64,000 nt of DNA from Erythrophleum ivorense. Taxonomy: Eukaryota > Streptophyta > Magnoliopsida > Fabales > Fabaceae. The stretch lies in NCBI GenBank assembly GCA_026724425.1, contig JAIUCV010000003.1, positions 60,131,088 through 60,195,087 of the forward strand, in the 5' to 3' direction. The notes beneath the pieces were generated by a model. The model did not search any database. It was not told the DNA's origin and saw only the letters and a program-made list of their open reading frames with translations. This document shows, one piece after another, positions 49,401 through 59,018 of the stretch (the first letter of the stretch is position 1; every line of letters starts with the position of its first letter). Both the position numbers and the translations under genes were made by a program.

Positions 49401-51712
49401 ATGTGTACATTAAAAAAGAAAGAAGCCACTTGAAATAACCATCAAAAGATGCACATCCCAGTAATACCTGTCAATCCCAGGGGCCTTAAATCCCAAAGTA
49501 ATAGATGGGTGTCAGTACCCCCAGTCACAAGACGGCAATTTCTTCTCAATAAAGCAGATGCTAAAGCTTGGGCATTCTTCCTCACCTGTTGCATGTATGC
49601 CTTATACTCAGGTGTAGCCACTTGTTTTAAAGCTATAGCAAGAGCAGCAATATGGTTATTATGAGGTCCCCCTTGCAATGATGGAAAGACAGAAAAATTT
49701 ATCCTGTCCTCAAAGTCATATTGGTCACTTTCATGTCCCTGACTCCCTCTCCTCCTCGGTTTTATACCCTTCCTATAAAAAATTATGCCTCCCCTTGGAC
49801 CACGAAGACTTTTGTGAGTCGTTGAAGTAACAATATCACAATGGTCAAAAGGATTCAAACATTCCTGGAAAGACAACAAAACCAAACCAATGAAACTGAG
49901 AATTAGTTCAAAGATGGTGAAAGTGCATCAATTACTCTATAATGATGCAAGTGATGATAATTGACTCAAATCAGCCCTACCCATAAATTTCACAATATCA
50001 GTCGGGTAAATTTAATTCAAACAGACATTCACATTAAGTTTAAAAGCTAAAAGACATTTTAATAAAATAACAATATAAAAGGACTCTTGACATTTTGTTT
50101 TTAATGATCTTGTCATGTAGCTTTCAGTATTATGTAGTCCAATAACACTTAATCCTAGTGACACTTATGCTGGATTCAAGAAGCGCATATATATTACTTA
50201 GTTCCTGTACTTCAATTAATCATGTAGGCACCAATACAAGAGTCATGTAGAACTAGAATTACAAAAGCAATATAAGAGAACTGCTACCCAAAGACCAAAA
50301 CCCCAATTTCGGCATTTCCTTCCATGGCAAGTATAGAAAATTTAGAGATCTATCACATTAGAAGCATGATAATAGAGCTTTTATCATTTTGACAAATTCA
50401 ACTATTGCTAATTGTATGCTATCACGAACTGCTTTCGCATACTCTTTGCTGTACGTTTTAAAATGAAATGCAAGGGACAGGAACATCGTAAAATAAACGA
50501 AAAATATTGCAACTGTCATAACTCATAAGTTTAACCAATAAGTACCAGCAGAGCTATACATTGCAAACTGCAATCATTATTATATGCAGACAAGAAATTT
50601 TTCATATGGTAGGCAACTATGAACAATGCACGGCAAAATTTTTATACCTAAACTACAAGAAAGAGATTATTTCGCACCTTGGCCGCAATTAGCCCACTTA
50701 TCTGGGCCATATCGCACATTAAAATAGCTCCACATTTGTCAGCAATAAGCCTAAACTTTGCGTAATCCCATTCTCGAGGATATGAGCTGCCACCACAAAT
50801 TAGAATCTTGGGACGAAAATCAAGTGCCCTTTCCTCAAGCTTATCGTAATCAATATAACCCGTTTGTGGGTTCACCTTGTATGGCAAGCTCTCAAAGAAT
50901 ATTGACGCCCCTGAAACTTTCTTTCCATTTGGAGTATAGTACCCATGACTAGTATTCCCTCCAGATGGTGTATCCAACCCCATGATACGATCACCAGGCA
51001 ACAATAATCCCGTGTATACAGCAAAATTAGCCGAGGTACATGAATAAGGTTGCACATTAACACCCCAACTTTCGGGGTCGAGATGGAATGCGGCCAATGC
51101 ACGTTCACAACAGAGCGTTTCAATTTCATCAATGTATTGATTCCCTCCATAATATCGCGCCCCTGGCATTCCCTCTGAGTATTTATTCGTCAAGTGGCTT
51201 CCAAGAGCTTCCATCACAGCCCGACACACAAAATTTTCGGAAGCTATCAACTCAATCCCATTAAATTGCCTTTGCTTCTCCTTCTCCATTATCCCATAGA
51301 TATCAGGGTCTGCAATTCGTAGGGGTTGGTTACCCCATGATCGAATAGCAGCTCTCCGAGCTTCAAGATCTGGTTCGACCGAAACCCGCTTGGAATTTGA
51401 AGAGGACGATGATGATTCGCTATCTCTTCGCCTCTTCAAGCACATTGAATGACCAAGAATACGAAACTCCTCGACTTCTCTATCTTCGTCTTCATCAGAT
51501 TCCATTCCCAAGTTCCCATTCTCTGCACTGTGATTTTCCGCATGTGGCTCCAACAGTTGGAGCGGAACCGGCGGAACTGGGTGCATAGGATCACGGAGGC
51601 TCGAGTCAAGCTGCAGCGAGATGGAGTCGTCAGCCACTTGGGTAAGATGAGGCGACGAAGCCTGAGAAGAAACCCCACGAGACAAATTTGACTGAGATTG
51701 GGATAAGTCCAT
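46411..51712 (-). CDS. SHM7: Serine hydroxymethyltransferase, nuclear SHM6/SHM7 type
   Basis: Four exons on the - strand: 51712-50678, 49864-49468, 46822-46721 and 46631-46411 (584 aa; phases agree and all introns are GT-AG). The enzyme class interconverts serine and glycine with tetrahydrofolate, using pyridoxal phosphate. The catalytic part starts at about residue 125 and includes IELIASENF, the SEGMPGARYYGGN block, and the PLP lysine K363 in TSTTHKSLRGPRGG. The C-terminus has GTPAMTSRG. The roughly 120-residue N-terminal extension, with an acidic cluster (71-82) and the basic CLKRRRDSE (91-99), marks the SHM6/SHM7 type. Arabidopsis SHM7 is the nuclear protein MSA1, linked to sulfur accumulation and S-adenosylmethionine-dependent methylation. 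I cannot decide between SHM6 and SHM7. Intron 3 (46823-49467) is long and carries transposon relics. Confidence 0.93.
47556..48560. mobile_element. hAT-like non-autonomous element in SHMT intron 3
   Basis: The left end is CAGTGTTGCCAAGGTGGATG. The right end reads, on the opposite strand, CAGTGTTGTCAAGACTC. CAGTGTTG-type termini are typical of plant hAT elements (family knowledge). Sub-terminal regions on both sides are rich in related GAGGTG, CACCTCA and GGCACC words in inverted arrangement. There is no transposase. I could not find an intact 8-bp duplication outside the ends, so the boundaries may be eroded. Confidence 0.5.
48772..48925 (+). mobile_element. Possible tRNA-derived SINE in SHMT intron 3
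   Basis: TAGCTCAAGTG (48786-48796) fits the Pol III A box, and GGTTCAATCTC (about 48817-48827) nearly fits the B box, at a tRNA-like spacing. An A-rich tail with interruptions follows at about 48884-48920. The length and layout suit a short plant SINE lying antisense to the host gene. The B box lacks the final consensus C. Confidence 0.4.
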
Positions 51713-52080
51713 TAAAAACGGTAATACGAAACAATTCCTTGAAACTCGATCGGTGAAATCTACAATTCTAAGCAGAAAGTAACGTCAAGTATGTATGTAA
51801 CAGATGTTTGTACGACAAGTACCAGGAACAACAGTGACAAAAGCCAAAAATACGACAGAAGGGTTTAAGAAGGTGCAGTAACAGCGTTTGAAAATGGTTT
51901 CTAAGTAGCATGAAGAATGCGTCATTGAATTTTGCAGGAGAGCGCGAGCAGAAAAAAACCCTAACCGTAATCCCACCCCTTCGATTCAATGGATGAGCAA
52001 CCTGAAGGGGACAAAGGGGTAACAGGGGAAATGCACCTGGACAAGTGGATGAGTGCACTTTTGGAGTCACTTGCTCGCAA
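51713..52080 (-). promoter_or_regulatory. 5' leader and promoter region of the SHMT gene
   Basis: The region directly upstream of the ATG is GC-balanced compared with the AT-rich DNA beyond 52080, as expected of leader and core promoter. It contains a telo-box (next entry). On the - strand, short upstream frames exist (one of 46 codons starts near 51922), but without a mapped transcription start their use is unknown. Confidence 0.45.
51956..51964 (+). promoter_or_regulatory. Telo-box (AAACCCTAA)
   Basis: A perfect AAACCCTAA motif about 245 bp upstream of the SHMT start codon. Telo-boxes are enriched close to transcription starts of plant housekeeping and translation-related genes, and in Polycomb-recruiting regions. 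The assignment to this promoter is by position only. Confidence 0.5.
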
Positions 52081-53399
52081 TTGGGATTCTTTTTTATATT
52101 TTATTTATTGAATAAATTATATTTTTTTTAAATAAAAAACATTTTATACTTTAATTTAATTATAAATTTATTGATAGAAATATTTTTATTTAAATTTTTG
52201 AAATAAAAAATACATTTAAATTTAATAAAAAAATTTGATAAAAAAACCTTTAAATTAAATTAAAATATAAAATAAATTTTTATTCTAAATAAAATTTATA
52301 AATATTTTGCAAATAAATTATTATATAATTTTAATAAATCTAAAAAAAATTGTTTGATTATTCTTATTTATATGTTATCGTTCTTGAAAGGAAAATGGAA
52401 ATCATAGAAGTTATGAAATATTGAACATCTTTTTATATTTTATATTGGTTCTTTTTTTTGTAATTTTAGTCTTAAAGTAAAGACAAAATTTAATGCAGTT
52501 GTTCCCTTTGATTATTTTTCATTATTAATTTTAATTAAGTTTTTAAGATTTAGAAATTATCTTATATAATCATTTAAATATTTATCTTACATCAAATAGG
52601 ATTCTTTCTTATCTTAAAACCTTTAAATAGGTTATATTTATCAGATTCAAATATTTAAAAAATTTTATTCAAATTTTTAAACTCAAAAATAATTTATCTA
52701 ATATCTTATTCTAATCTTAATAAAAAAAAATCTAAATCTTTCTTTCTTTTTCGCTTTCGACTTTTCCTTTTCTTTTCCCCTCCCTCTCTCACCTGACAAC
52801 GCCTCTCTTTTCTTCATTGTCTCTCTTGTCCAATTTCGATCCTCTTCATTCCTTTCTCCCGTACTTTCTCTGTACGGCTCAAATCTATTTTTTTATATAT
52901 TTAATTTTGCTATCCAAATCCTCGCCGGTGCCATCGAAGAGACATGGCAGAGGAAAGGATTCATTTTGCTTTCTTCTCCTGACCTTCATCTTCACTATGT
53001 CCTTCTCCTTCAGCAGCGCTGTGCAGCACCCCACCACCACCACCACCTTGCCGTAAATCGCCGTGAAACACCATGGAGAAAGAGCTATGGTGTACCATAA
53101 ATTTCCATCTTCTCCTCTCTTCTTTTCCTTCAATTTGGCTAAGTTTGGCTAAGTGTTGAAAGCTAGGTGAGGGTTGGTTTATTTTCTATGCTCTTCATCT
53201 TTTTCCCTCCATTCTTTTTCTATTTCTGTGCTTGGTGATGCCTAATTAAATTGTGCAGCTTCTTTCCTTCCACCATTGTTACTATAAGTGAGTTTTGAAT
53301 CTGAGGGCTTTTTTATTGTAATCCTTCAAAGTTGAAATTAACATTTTGATTTTCATTTATTAAATTTCATAAGGTAATTTTGAGTTTAATTTAAATTAT
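52081..53399. other. Spacer between the SHMT gene and the viral cluster
   Basis: AT-rich from 52081 to 52740, with a weak relative of the family 1 MITE at about 52110-52350. From 52740 to 53240 it is pyrimidine-rich and resembles a 5' UTR or gene-start region (many TCTC/TTCC tracts and a CCACCACCACCACCACC run near 53030). No good coding frame continues from it, so I leave it uncalled. Confidence 0.4.
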
Positions 53400-53459
53400 A
53401 GAAGTTCAATTTGAAGATTTTAGATCCAGGGATAATAATAATGATAGATAATTTAGATT
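53400..53459 (+). repeat. Left copy of 60-bp direct repeat flanking the viral cluster
   Basis: It starts AGAAGTTCAATTTGAAG and ends TTTAGATT. It matches 57838-57897 in the same orientation with three mismatches over 60 bp, and similarity stops at both edges. Confidence 0.85.
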
Positions 53460-53870
53460 TGACTTCTTTTGATGATTGAGTTACTTTTTTATCTTTTGAG
53501 GTTGCCTTTGAGTCACATATTCTTTTTGTCACTTCAGAGTCTCTTTTGATGTAAACTTTTTTTTTTATCCATAAGGCATCTTCTTTTGTCACTTCAGGTT
53601 GTCTTTGGTTCTTGTCAGCCGCTACTTTTGACTTTAGTGGCTTTAGTAGCGTCTTGTCATTTTAGTAGTAACTTTTCATTTGTCTTATGCATCCAAAATA
53701 TTGATGGACATTGGTGGTTCATCCTGATCCTTTTTCTCTACATCTTTACAATATTTACATGTATGGATAGGATATTCAGATAATTGGTAGCATATTCATT
53801 TTTTGGTATCTTCTGGATGGTCCATATTATTAGCTTTAATTCGATCATAAAACATAGTGAATAATATTTG

Positions 53871-53930
53871 GTTTCGAGGAGTTTTTCCTACAGAGTATAG
53901 ATATGCTCTGTAGGAAAAACTCTTCGAAAC
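53871..53930. repeat. Palindromic junction between viral copies 1 and 2
   Basis: A 25-bp arm starting GTTTCGAGGAG and ending CTACAGAG is followed after 10 bp by its inverted partner (CTCTGTAGG to TTCGAAAC), with one mismatch. This is where the orientation of the viral sequence flips. Confidence 0.9.
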
Positions 53931-54115
53931 CAAAGATTATTCACTATGTTTTATGACCGAATTAAAGCTAATAATATGGACCATCCAGAAGATATCAAAA
54001 AATGAATATGCCAGCAATTATCTGAATATCCTGTCCATACATGTAAATATTGTATAGATGCAGAGAAGAAGGATCAAGATGAACCACTAACTTCCATCAA
54101 TGTTCTGGATGCATA
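53906..54115 (+). pseudogene. Viral ORF C-terminal fragment, copy 2 (broken)
   Basis: It encodes the same C-terminal stretch as the copy 3 fragment at 56690-56968. Its frame is interrupted by TGA at 54003-54005, where copy 3 has CGA, and it ends at TAA 54113-54115. The product has no function here. The change is of the C-to-T type expected after cytosine methylation. Confidence 0.55.
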
Positions 54116-54443
54116 AGACAAATGAAAAGCTACTACTAAAATGACAAGACGCCACCAAAGTAACCAAAGTCAAAAGCAGTGGCTGACAAGAACCAAAGAC
54201 AACCTGAAGTGACAAAAGAAGATGCCTTATGGATAAAAAGAATAAAAGTTTACATCAAAAGAGACTCTGAAGCGACAAAAAGAAGATGTGACTTAAAGGC
54301 ACCCTCGAAAGATAAAAAAGCAACTTAATCATCAAAAGAAGCCAAACCGACACTCGAAATCTCCTTATTCGCACGATCATAAAGTAGCCTCAATAATGTA
54401 ATCTCTATTATTAGAATAAGAAAAGGCAGAGGAATGTCTTGCC

Positions 54444-54450
54444 TATATAA
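54444..54450 (+). promoter_or_regulatory. TATA box of viral promoter, copy 2
   Basis: TATATAA lies in a GCC-TATATAA-AGC context, followed about 100 bp on by AATAAA (54546-54551). This close pairing of TATA box and polyadenylation signal is typical of retro-element and pararetrovirus transcripts. Confidence 0.6.
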
Positions 54451-54966
54451 AGCAATGTAAGCTCTTTTGTAATTCAAGTTTTGTCTTCAAAGTTCCTCCT
54501 ACAAGCTATGAATTCTCTGAGCTCTACTGTATATTTTCTTTCATCAATAAAGAAAAATATTTTAATAATTCTTTGTGTATCTGAAGACCAGTAAGATATG
54601 ACTTTCTAACTTCCTTATAGGAGTTTAAGGGTAGTATTTCAAATCTTATCTTCAATATATGAATTGATCCACTGCTGTGTCAATACTGGAATGAGGATTA
54701 GAGATCTTTTGAATTCTGGTTTATATTCGAGAATAGTACACCTCCTGGAGGAAAAGAAGGAAGGTTGTGCTGAATTAAGCTAAAGGGGGAAGGTATTGGT
54801 TGAGAGCTTTTTTGCTCTTATTTGTTAGTGCCATAGAAAAGACCTTTGCATGAAAGAGGGTAGAGTTCCTTTCATAATCCAGTTTAGTTTTGGTCATCCC
54901 TATTTTATAAGATAAATCACTGTTGAATGGATAGCTGATTTCGCTCATTCCAAGCTATTGACGTAA

Positions 54967-54978
54967 TGGTATCAGAGC
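54967..54978 (+). other. tRNA-Met primer-binding site, copy 2
   Basis: TGGTATCAGAGC is the 12-nt complement of the 3' end of plant initiator tRNA-Met, used to prime reverse transcription by caulimovirids and copia elements. It lies about 515 nt after the TATA box and 150 nt before the first ORF. Confidence 0.75.
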
Positions 54979-55130
54979 ATAGGTGGATGATAAGTGAAGA
55001 AGTATGAATCTTAATCTCCTATTGTTTATACTAGTTTTACATGTTTTAAGTTGAATAATTGTTTCAATAATTATATTGTGTGTTCAGATTATATATCTGT
55101 GCTGATTGCCTGTACTAAGTAAGTGTTTAC

Positions 55131-55300
55131 ATGTATTCTATAAAACGAATAAAACCTCGAATATATGAAGTAGATCAGAGTAAACTCTCAAACAGTAGTT
55201 TTATTCCTACACTAAATGAAACATTTATAGCTTCACCCTTTATGTTAGGTGGTGAAGGAGACAGTACATGGAATTTAAATAACTGGATAAATATGCATAT
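55131..55300 (+). pseudogene. Start of viral ORF 1, copy 2 (truncated)
   Basis: About 56 codons from the ATG match the start of copy 3 with scattered substitutions. The match then stops where the sequence switches into the inverted copy, so the frame beyond is artificial. The product is not recognised by a named domain. Confidence 0.6.
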
Positions 55301-55302
55301 TA

Positions 55303-55666
55303 TATTTACTTCTGATCTGACTTCTTGTAGTTCTTCTTTTAAATCATATACTTTTTGCTTTAATGGTTTAGCTAATTCTTTTAATCTATACTGTCTATTT
55401 GACTCAGGTTCTGCTTCTAATATATTTCCAATTTCTTCAGGTAGTTCGAAGAGATGATCTAAATGAGGATCTACAAGGCATCCTAATTGTTTCATTAAGT
55501 ACATATTTGTCCAGTTATTTAAATTCCATGGACTATCTCCTTCACCATCTAACATAAAGGGTGAAGTTATAAATGTTTCATTTGGTGTAGGAATAAAACT
55601 ACTGTTTGGGAGTTTACTTTGATTTACTTCATATATTCGAGGTTTTATTCGTTTTATAGAATACAT
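55303..55666 (-). pseudogene. Start of viral ORF 1, copy 3 (truncated)
   Basis: About 120 codons remain from the ATG at 55666. The last third is rich in charged heptad-like helix (RLKELAKPLKQ, LKEELQEVRSE), consistent with the coiled coils seen in caulimovirid structural ORFs. It is cut off at the inversion junction near 55303. The continuation to 55175 in the same frame is antisense to copy 2 and not original. Confidence 0.6.
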
Positions 55667-55818
55667 GTAAACACTTACTGAGTACAGGCAATCAGCACAG
55701 ATATGTAATATAAATACACAATATAATTATTGAAACAATAATTCAACTTAAAGCAGGTAAAACTAGTATAAACAATAGGACTTTAAGGTTCATACTTCTT
55801 CACTTATCATCCACCTAT

Positions 55819-55830
55819 GCTCTGATACCA
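55819..55830 (-). other. tRNA-Met primer-binding site, copy 3
   Basis: The reverse complement reads TGGTATCAGAGC, identical to copy 2, at the same distance from the first ORF. Confidence 0.75.
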
Positions 55831-56355
55831 TTACGCCGACAGCCTGGAATGAGCAAGATCAGCTATCCATTCAACAATGATTTATATTATGAAATAGGGA
55901 TGACCAAAACTAAATTGGGTTATGGAAGGAACTTTGCCCTCTTTCATGCAGAAGTCTCTTCTATGGTATTAACAAATAAGAGCAAAAAAGCTATCAGTCA
56001 AGACTTTCTCCCTTCAGCTTAGTTCAGCACAATCTTCCTTCGTTTCCTACAGGAGGTGTACTATTCTCGAATATAAACCATAATTCAATGGATCTCTAAT
56101 CCTCATTCTAATATTGACATAGCAATGGACCAATTCATATATGGAAGATAAGATTCGAAATACTACCCTTAATCTCCTATGAGGAAGTTAGAAAGTCATA
56201 CCTTACTAATCTTCAGATACATAAAGAATTATTGAAATATTATTCTTTATTAATTAAAGAAAACATACAATAGAGGTGAGAGAGCTCAAAGAATTCAGAG
56301 CTTGTATGAGGAACTTTGAAGACAAAACTTGAATTACAGAAGACCTTATATGGCT

Positions 56356-56362
56356 TTATATA
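56356..56362 (-). promoter_or_regulatory. TATA box of viral promoter, copy 3
   Basis: TATATAA on the - strand, equivalent to 54444-54450. The downstream polyadenylation region is altered compared with copy 2. Confidence 0.5.
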
Positions 56363-56689
56363 GGCGAGGCATTCCTCTGCCTTTTCTTATTCTAATAATA
56401 GAGATTACATTATTGAGGCTACTTTATGATCATGCGGATAAGGAGATTTTGAGTGTCAGTTTGGCTTCTTTTGATGATTGAGTTGCTTTTTTATCTTTCG
56501 AGGCTGCCTTTGAGTCACATCTTCTTTTTGTCGCTTCAGAGTCTCTTTTGATGTAAACTTTTCTTCTTTTTATCCATAAGGCATCTTCTTTTGTCACTTC
56601 AGGTTGTCTTTGGTTCTTGTCAGCTGCTACTTTTGACTTTGGTGACTTTGGTGGCGTCTTGTCATTTTAGTAGTAGCTTTTCATTTGTC

Positions 56690-57160
56690 TTATGCATCTA
56701 GAATATTGATGGACGTTGGTGGTTCATCCTGATCGTTCTTCTCTGCATCTTCACAATATTTACATGTATGGACAGGATATTCAAATAATTGCTGGCATAT
56801 TCGTTTTTTGATATCTTCTGGATGGTCCATATTATTAGCTTTAATTCGGTCATAAAACATAGTGAATAATCTTTGGTTTCGAGGAGTTTTTCCTACAAAG
56901 TATAGATATGTAGTGAGTTCAGTGAAATAAGTCCATTGAACTTCATCACTAGTTAATGTTCTATTCATTTCAAGGAAGATAGTATTTACTTCTTGAGCTC
57001 GGGTTCTGGAGATTATTTCTTAGAAGTCATTGGGGTCAATAGTTTCTTTTTCGACTTCTTCAAATTCAAAAGGTCTTTTTGGTGGTATCGAACTTGATAA
57101 GATTAATGGGAGAATAAAATTTATCTTTAGTAATTTCGGCTAAGGTGGAGTAAAAACGGA
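56690..57160 (-). pseudogene. Viral ORF C-terminal fragment, copy 3 (broken)
   Basis: The longest viral coding remnant. An open stretch of 92 codons (56968-56690) ends in a normal stop and has a CKYC pair near its end. The same frame can be followed upstream to about 57160 through one in-frame stop near 57020. I do not recognise the domain. By position it is the end of a polyprotein just before the promoter. It is too short and broken to act. Confidence 0.5.
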
Positions 57161-57269
57161 TATACATGATATATTGGGTAATAATGTCTTTATAATGGTT
57201 AGAGAGTATTTATCGAATAAATGTAAATAAGTATGGAGAAATAAAAAGTATTATAAAACAAATAAATTA

Positions 57270-57837
57270 ATATTGCGATGTCAAGACCTCGAAACACCTC
57301 ATAGATGGGGATTTAGGGAAAATGTAAAAAAAATAAAAAATTATAATAGTAGACAAGAATATTACTATTTATTATTAAGGAAATATGAACAACTATTAAA
57401 AAATGAATTCTTAGAAAGAAGTGTGCTTTTTTATCTTTCGAGGCTACCTTTGAGTCACATTTTCTTTTTGTCGCTTCAAAGTTTCTTTTAATGTAAACTT
57501 TTCTTCTTTTTATCCATAAGCCAGTCGAATTGCAGAAATCCCAATAAGATCAAATTTAGCAGAACTTCAACCTAATACTCCTAAAATTGACTTAACTCAA
57601 CCTTTAGAAAACTTTTTTATAATTTAATTTTCTTTTTCCTTTCTTAAAATATTGTTGAGGTTTAAAGGGTTTCCTAGATTTAGCCTTTTGTTGAAGTTTT
57701 GATTTTGGGTATTTTCTAAAACTATATTTATATCTTTTATAAGGTGTTTGATATGTTCTATATTTTGATTGTTTCCTTTTTCGATATTTTGTTACAGGTT
57801 TACATCCTCGTCTATGAGGTATTTCGAGGTCTTGACA
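57270..57837. pseudogene. Shuffled viral fragments in both directions
   Basis: At least four short pieces abut: 57275-57420 (+, begins like the coat basic-region piece), 57421-57520 (-, another copy of the promoter-upstream sequence at 56487-56582), 57521-57625 (+, a 34-codon frame ending in TAA) and 57650-57835 (-, strongly basic frame). The word CAAGACCTCGAAA occurs in opposite orientations at 57283 and near 57830. None is an intact gene. Confidence 0.5.
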
Positions 57838-57897
57838 AGAAGTTCAATTTGAAGATTTTAAATCCAGGGATAATAATAATGATAGGGAATTTAGATT
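57838..57897 (+). repeat. Right copy of 60-bp direct repeat flanking the viral cluster
   Basis: It matches 53400-53459 in the same direction with three mismatches. The flanks beyond differ. Confidence 0.85.
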
Positions 57898-58059
57898 AAA
57901 ATTAAACTTTTAGCAGAATGGGTAAAATTGATATATATTATTGTAAATTAAGTAATTTGAATATTAATTTTATGTTAAATATAATTATGTGAAATATTGT
58001 GGTCTTATTTTGACGAGAGACTTGTCTTGAAAAGAACCTTTATTGTTAGTCTTACTTGA

Positions 58060-58885
58060 TGTTAGTATTTATCATTTATACCTTGAGTATATCTTATTGC
58101 CTTGTTTTATTAATTTTTATTATGCTATTATAAGAAAATAAATTTTAAACTTTTAAAAAATTTCAATTGCTAAATGTATTATAAATAATAGTAAATTATA
58201 TATATATATATATAATACAAAAATAATAATGTATACCTATGTACAAAGTATAAATGATTCTCTTTATTTTTATATTTTGAAATTTTATTTTAATTTTTTC
58301 TTTTGTTTATTTTATACATTATATTTTTGTTTTAATTTTTCTTATATACTTTTCATAAAATTTATTAATTTTTAATTAGTTGATAATTATATATATATAT
58401 ATATATATATAATTTAACATATGATAAATTTAACACTTTTGCACCATGATTATCACTGGGCCTAGCACACCTTACAAAAACATCCTTAAATTTTTGTCCT
58501 CCTTAATTTTATTGCCTTGTTTTATAATTTTTATTGTGCTATGTTACGAGAAATTGCTAAATATATTATAAATAATGATAAAATTTATTATGCGTAATAC
58601 AAGAATAGTAATGTTTATATACGTTTAAAATCTATTTGATGGTAAAACGTTCATAGGTTATTTTTTTTATATCATGAAATTTTATTTAAATGTTATTATT
58701 TATTTTATAAACTATTTTTCTTATATAATTTCATAGAATTATTTTTTTAATTAATTGATAATTATATATATATATATATATATATAATTTAACATCGGAT
58801 AAACTCAACACATTTTGCAGCATGATGTAAAATGGTAGTATCAATGGGCACAACACACCTTACAAAAACATCCTTAAACTTTGTC
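58060..58885 (+). repeat. Tandem duplication of about 0.4 kb
   Basis: Copy 1 (about 58095-58497) and copy 2 (about 58510-58885) share, in order: TTATTGCCTTGTTTTAT, GCTAAATRTATTATAAATAA, a (TA)n run followed by AATTTAACAT, and CACACCTTACAAAAACATCC. Divergence of the copies suggests an old event. Confidence 0.8.
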
Positions 58886-58913
58886 CTCCGTAAACCCTTG
58901 TCCATCTTCAACA

Positions 58914-59018
58914 ATGGCGTCCATGCCTTGCTTCTCGCAATTTCTCTTCAAGTACTTATCCTCTTTCAAGCCTCTCAAGTTTTGTCACTCTGTCTTGTTT
59001 TCCCTTCTAATTGTTTAA
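58914..59018 (+). CDS. Possible small ORF (34 aa)
   Basis: ATG in a strong context (ACAATGGCG) opens 34 codons, starting MASMPCFSQFLFKYLSSFK and ending in TAA. The N-terminus is Ser/Phe/Lys-rich like an organelle-targeting peptide, so it could be the first exon of a lost gene. There is no clear donor site or downstream exon, and I give it low weight. Confidence 0.15.
   Translation: MASMPCFSQFLFKYLSSFKPLKFCHSVLFSLLIV

Larger units (their letters stand above)
53460..57837. mobile_element. Scrambled endogenous pararetrovirus-like cluster (Caulimoviridae-like)
   Basis: Three large related segments alternate in direction: copy 1 (-, 53460 to about 53905), copy 2 (+, about 53906-55300) and copy 3 (-, about 55305-57160). 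Smaller shuffled pieces follow to 57837. Copies 2 and 3 show the order expected around the origin of a circular pararetrovirus: end of a coding region, promoter with TATATAA, polyadenylation signal, a leader of about 500 nt, a tRNA-Met primer site TGGTATCAGAGC, and the start of a first ORF with heptad-like helices. A lysine/arginine-rich coding piece (57650-57835, -) suits a coat protein basic region. No LTR-like CA end precedes the primer site. Reverse transcriptase is absent from the window. A Ty1/copia or other LTR element using the same primer is the main alternative. All frames are broken or truncated. Confidence 0.6.

Noticed and set aside
51785..52070. Upstream frames of up to 100 codons before the SHMT start
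   Set aside because: Without a known transcription start they cannot be called; the product is Cys/Leu-rich without family signal.
52740..53160. Pyrimidine-rich, CCACCACC-containing stretch as the first exon of a gene
   Set aside because: Open frames are short, the product is not recognisable, and no donor site leading to a downstream exon was found before the viral cluster.
54967..54978. Reading the tRNA-Met primer site as proof of a Ty1/copia element
   Set aside because: Copia elements use the same primer, but here no LTR end precedes it and no paired LTRs were found. I kept copia only as the alternative.
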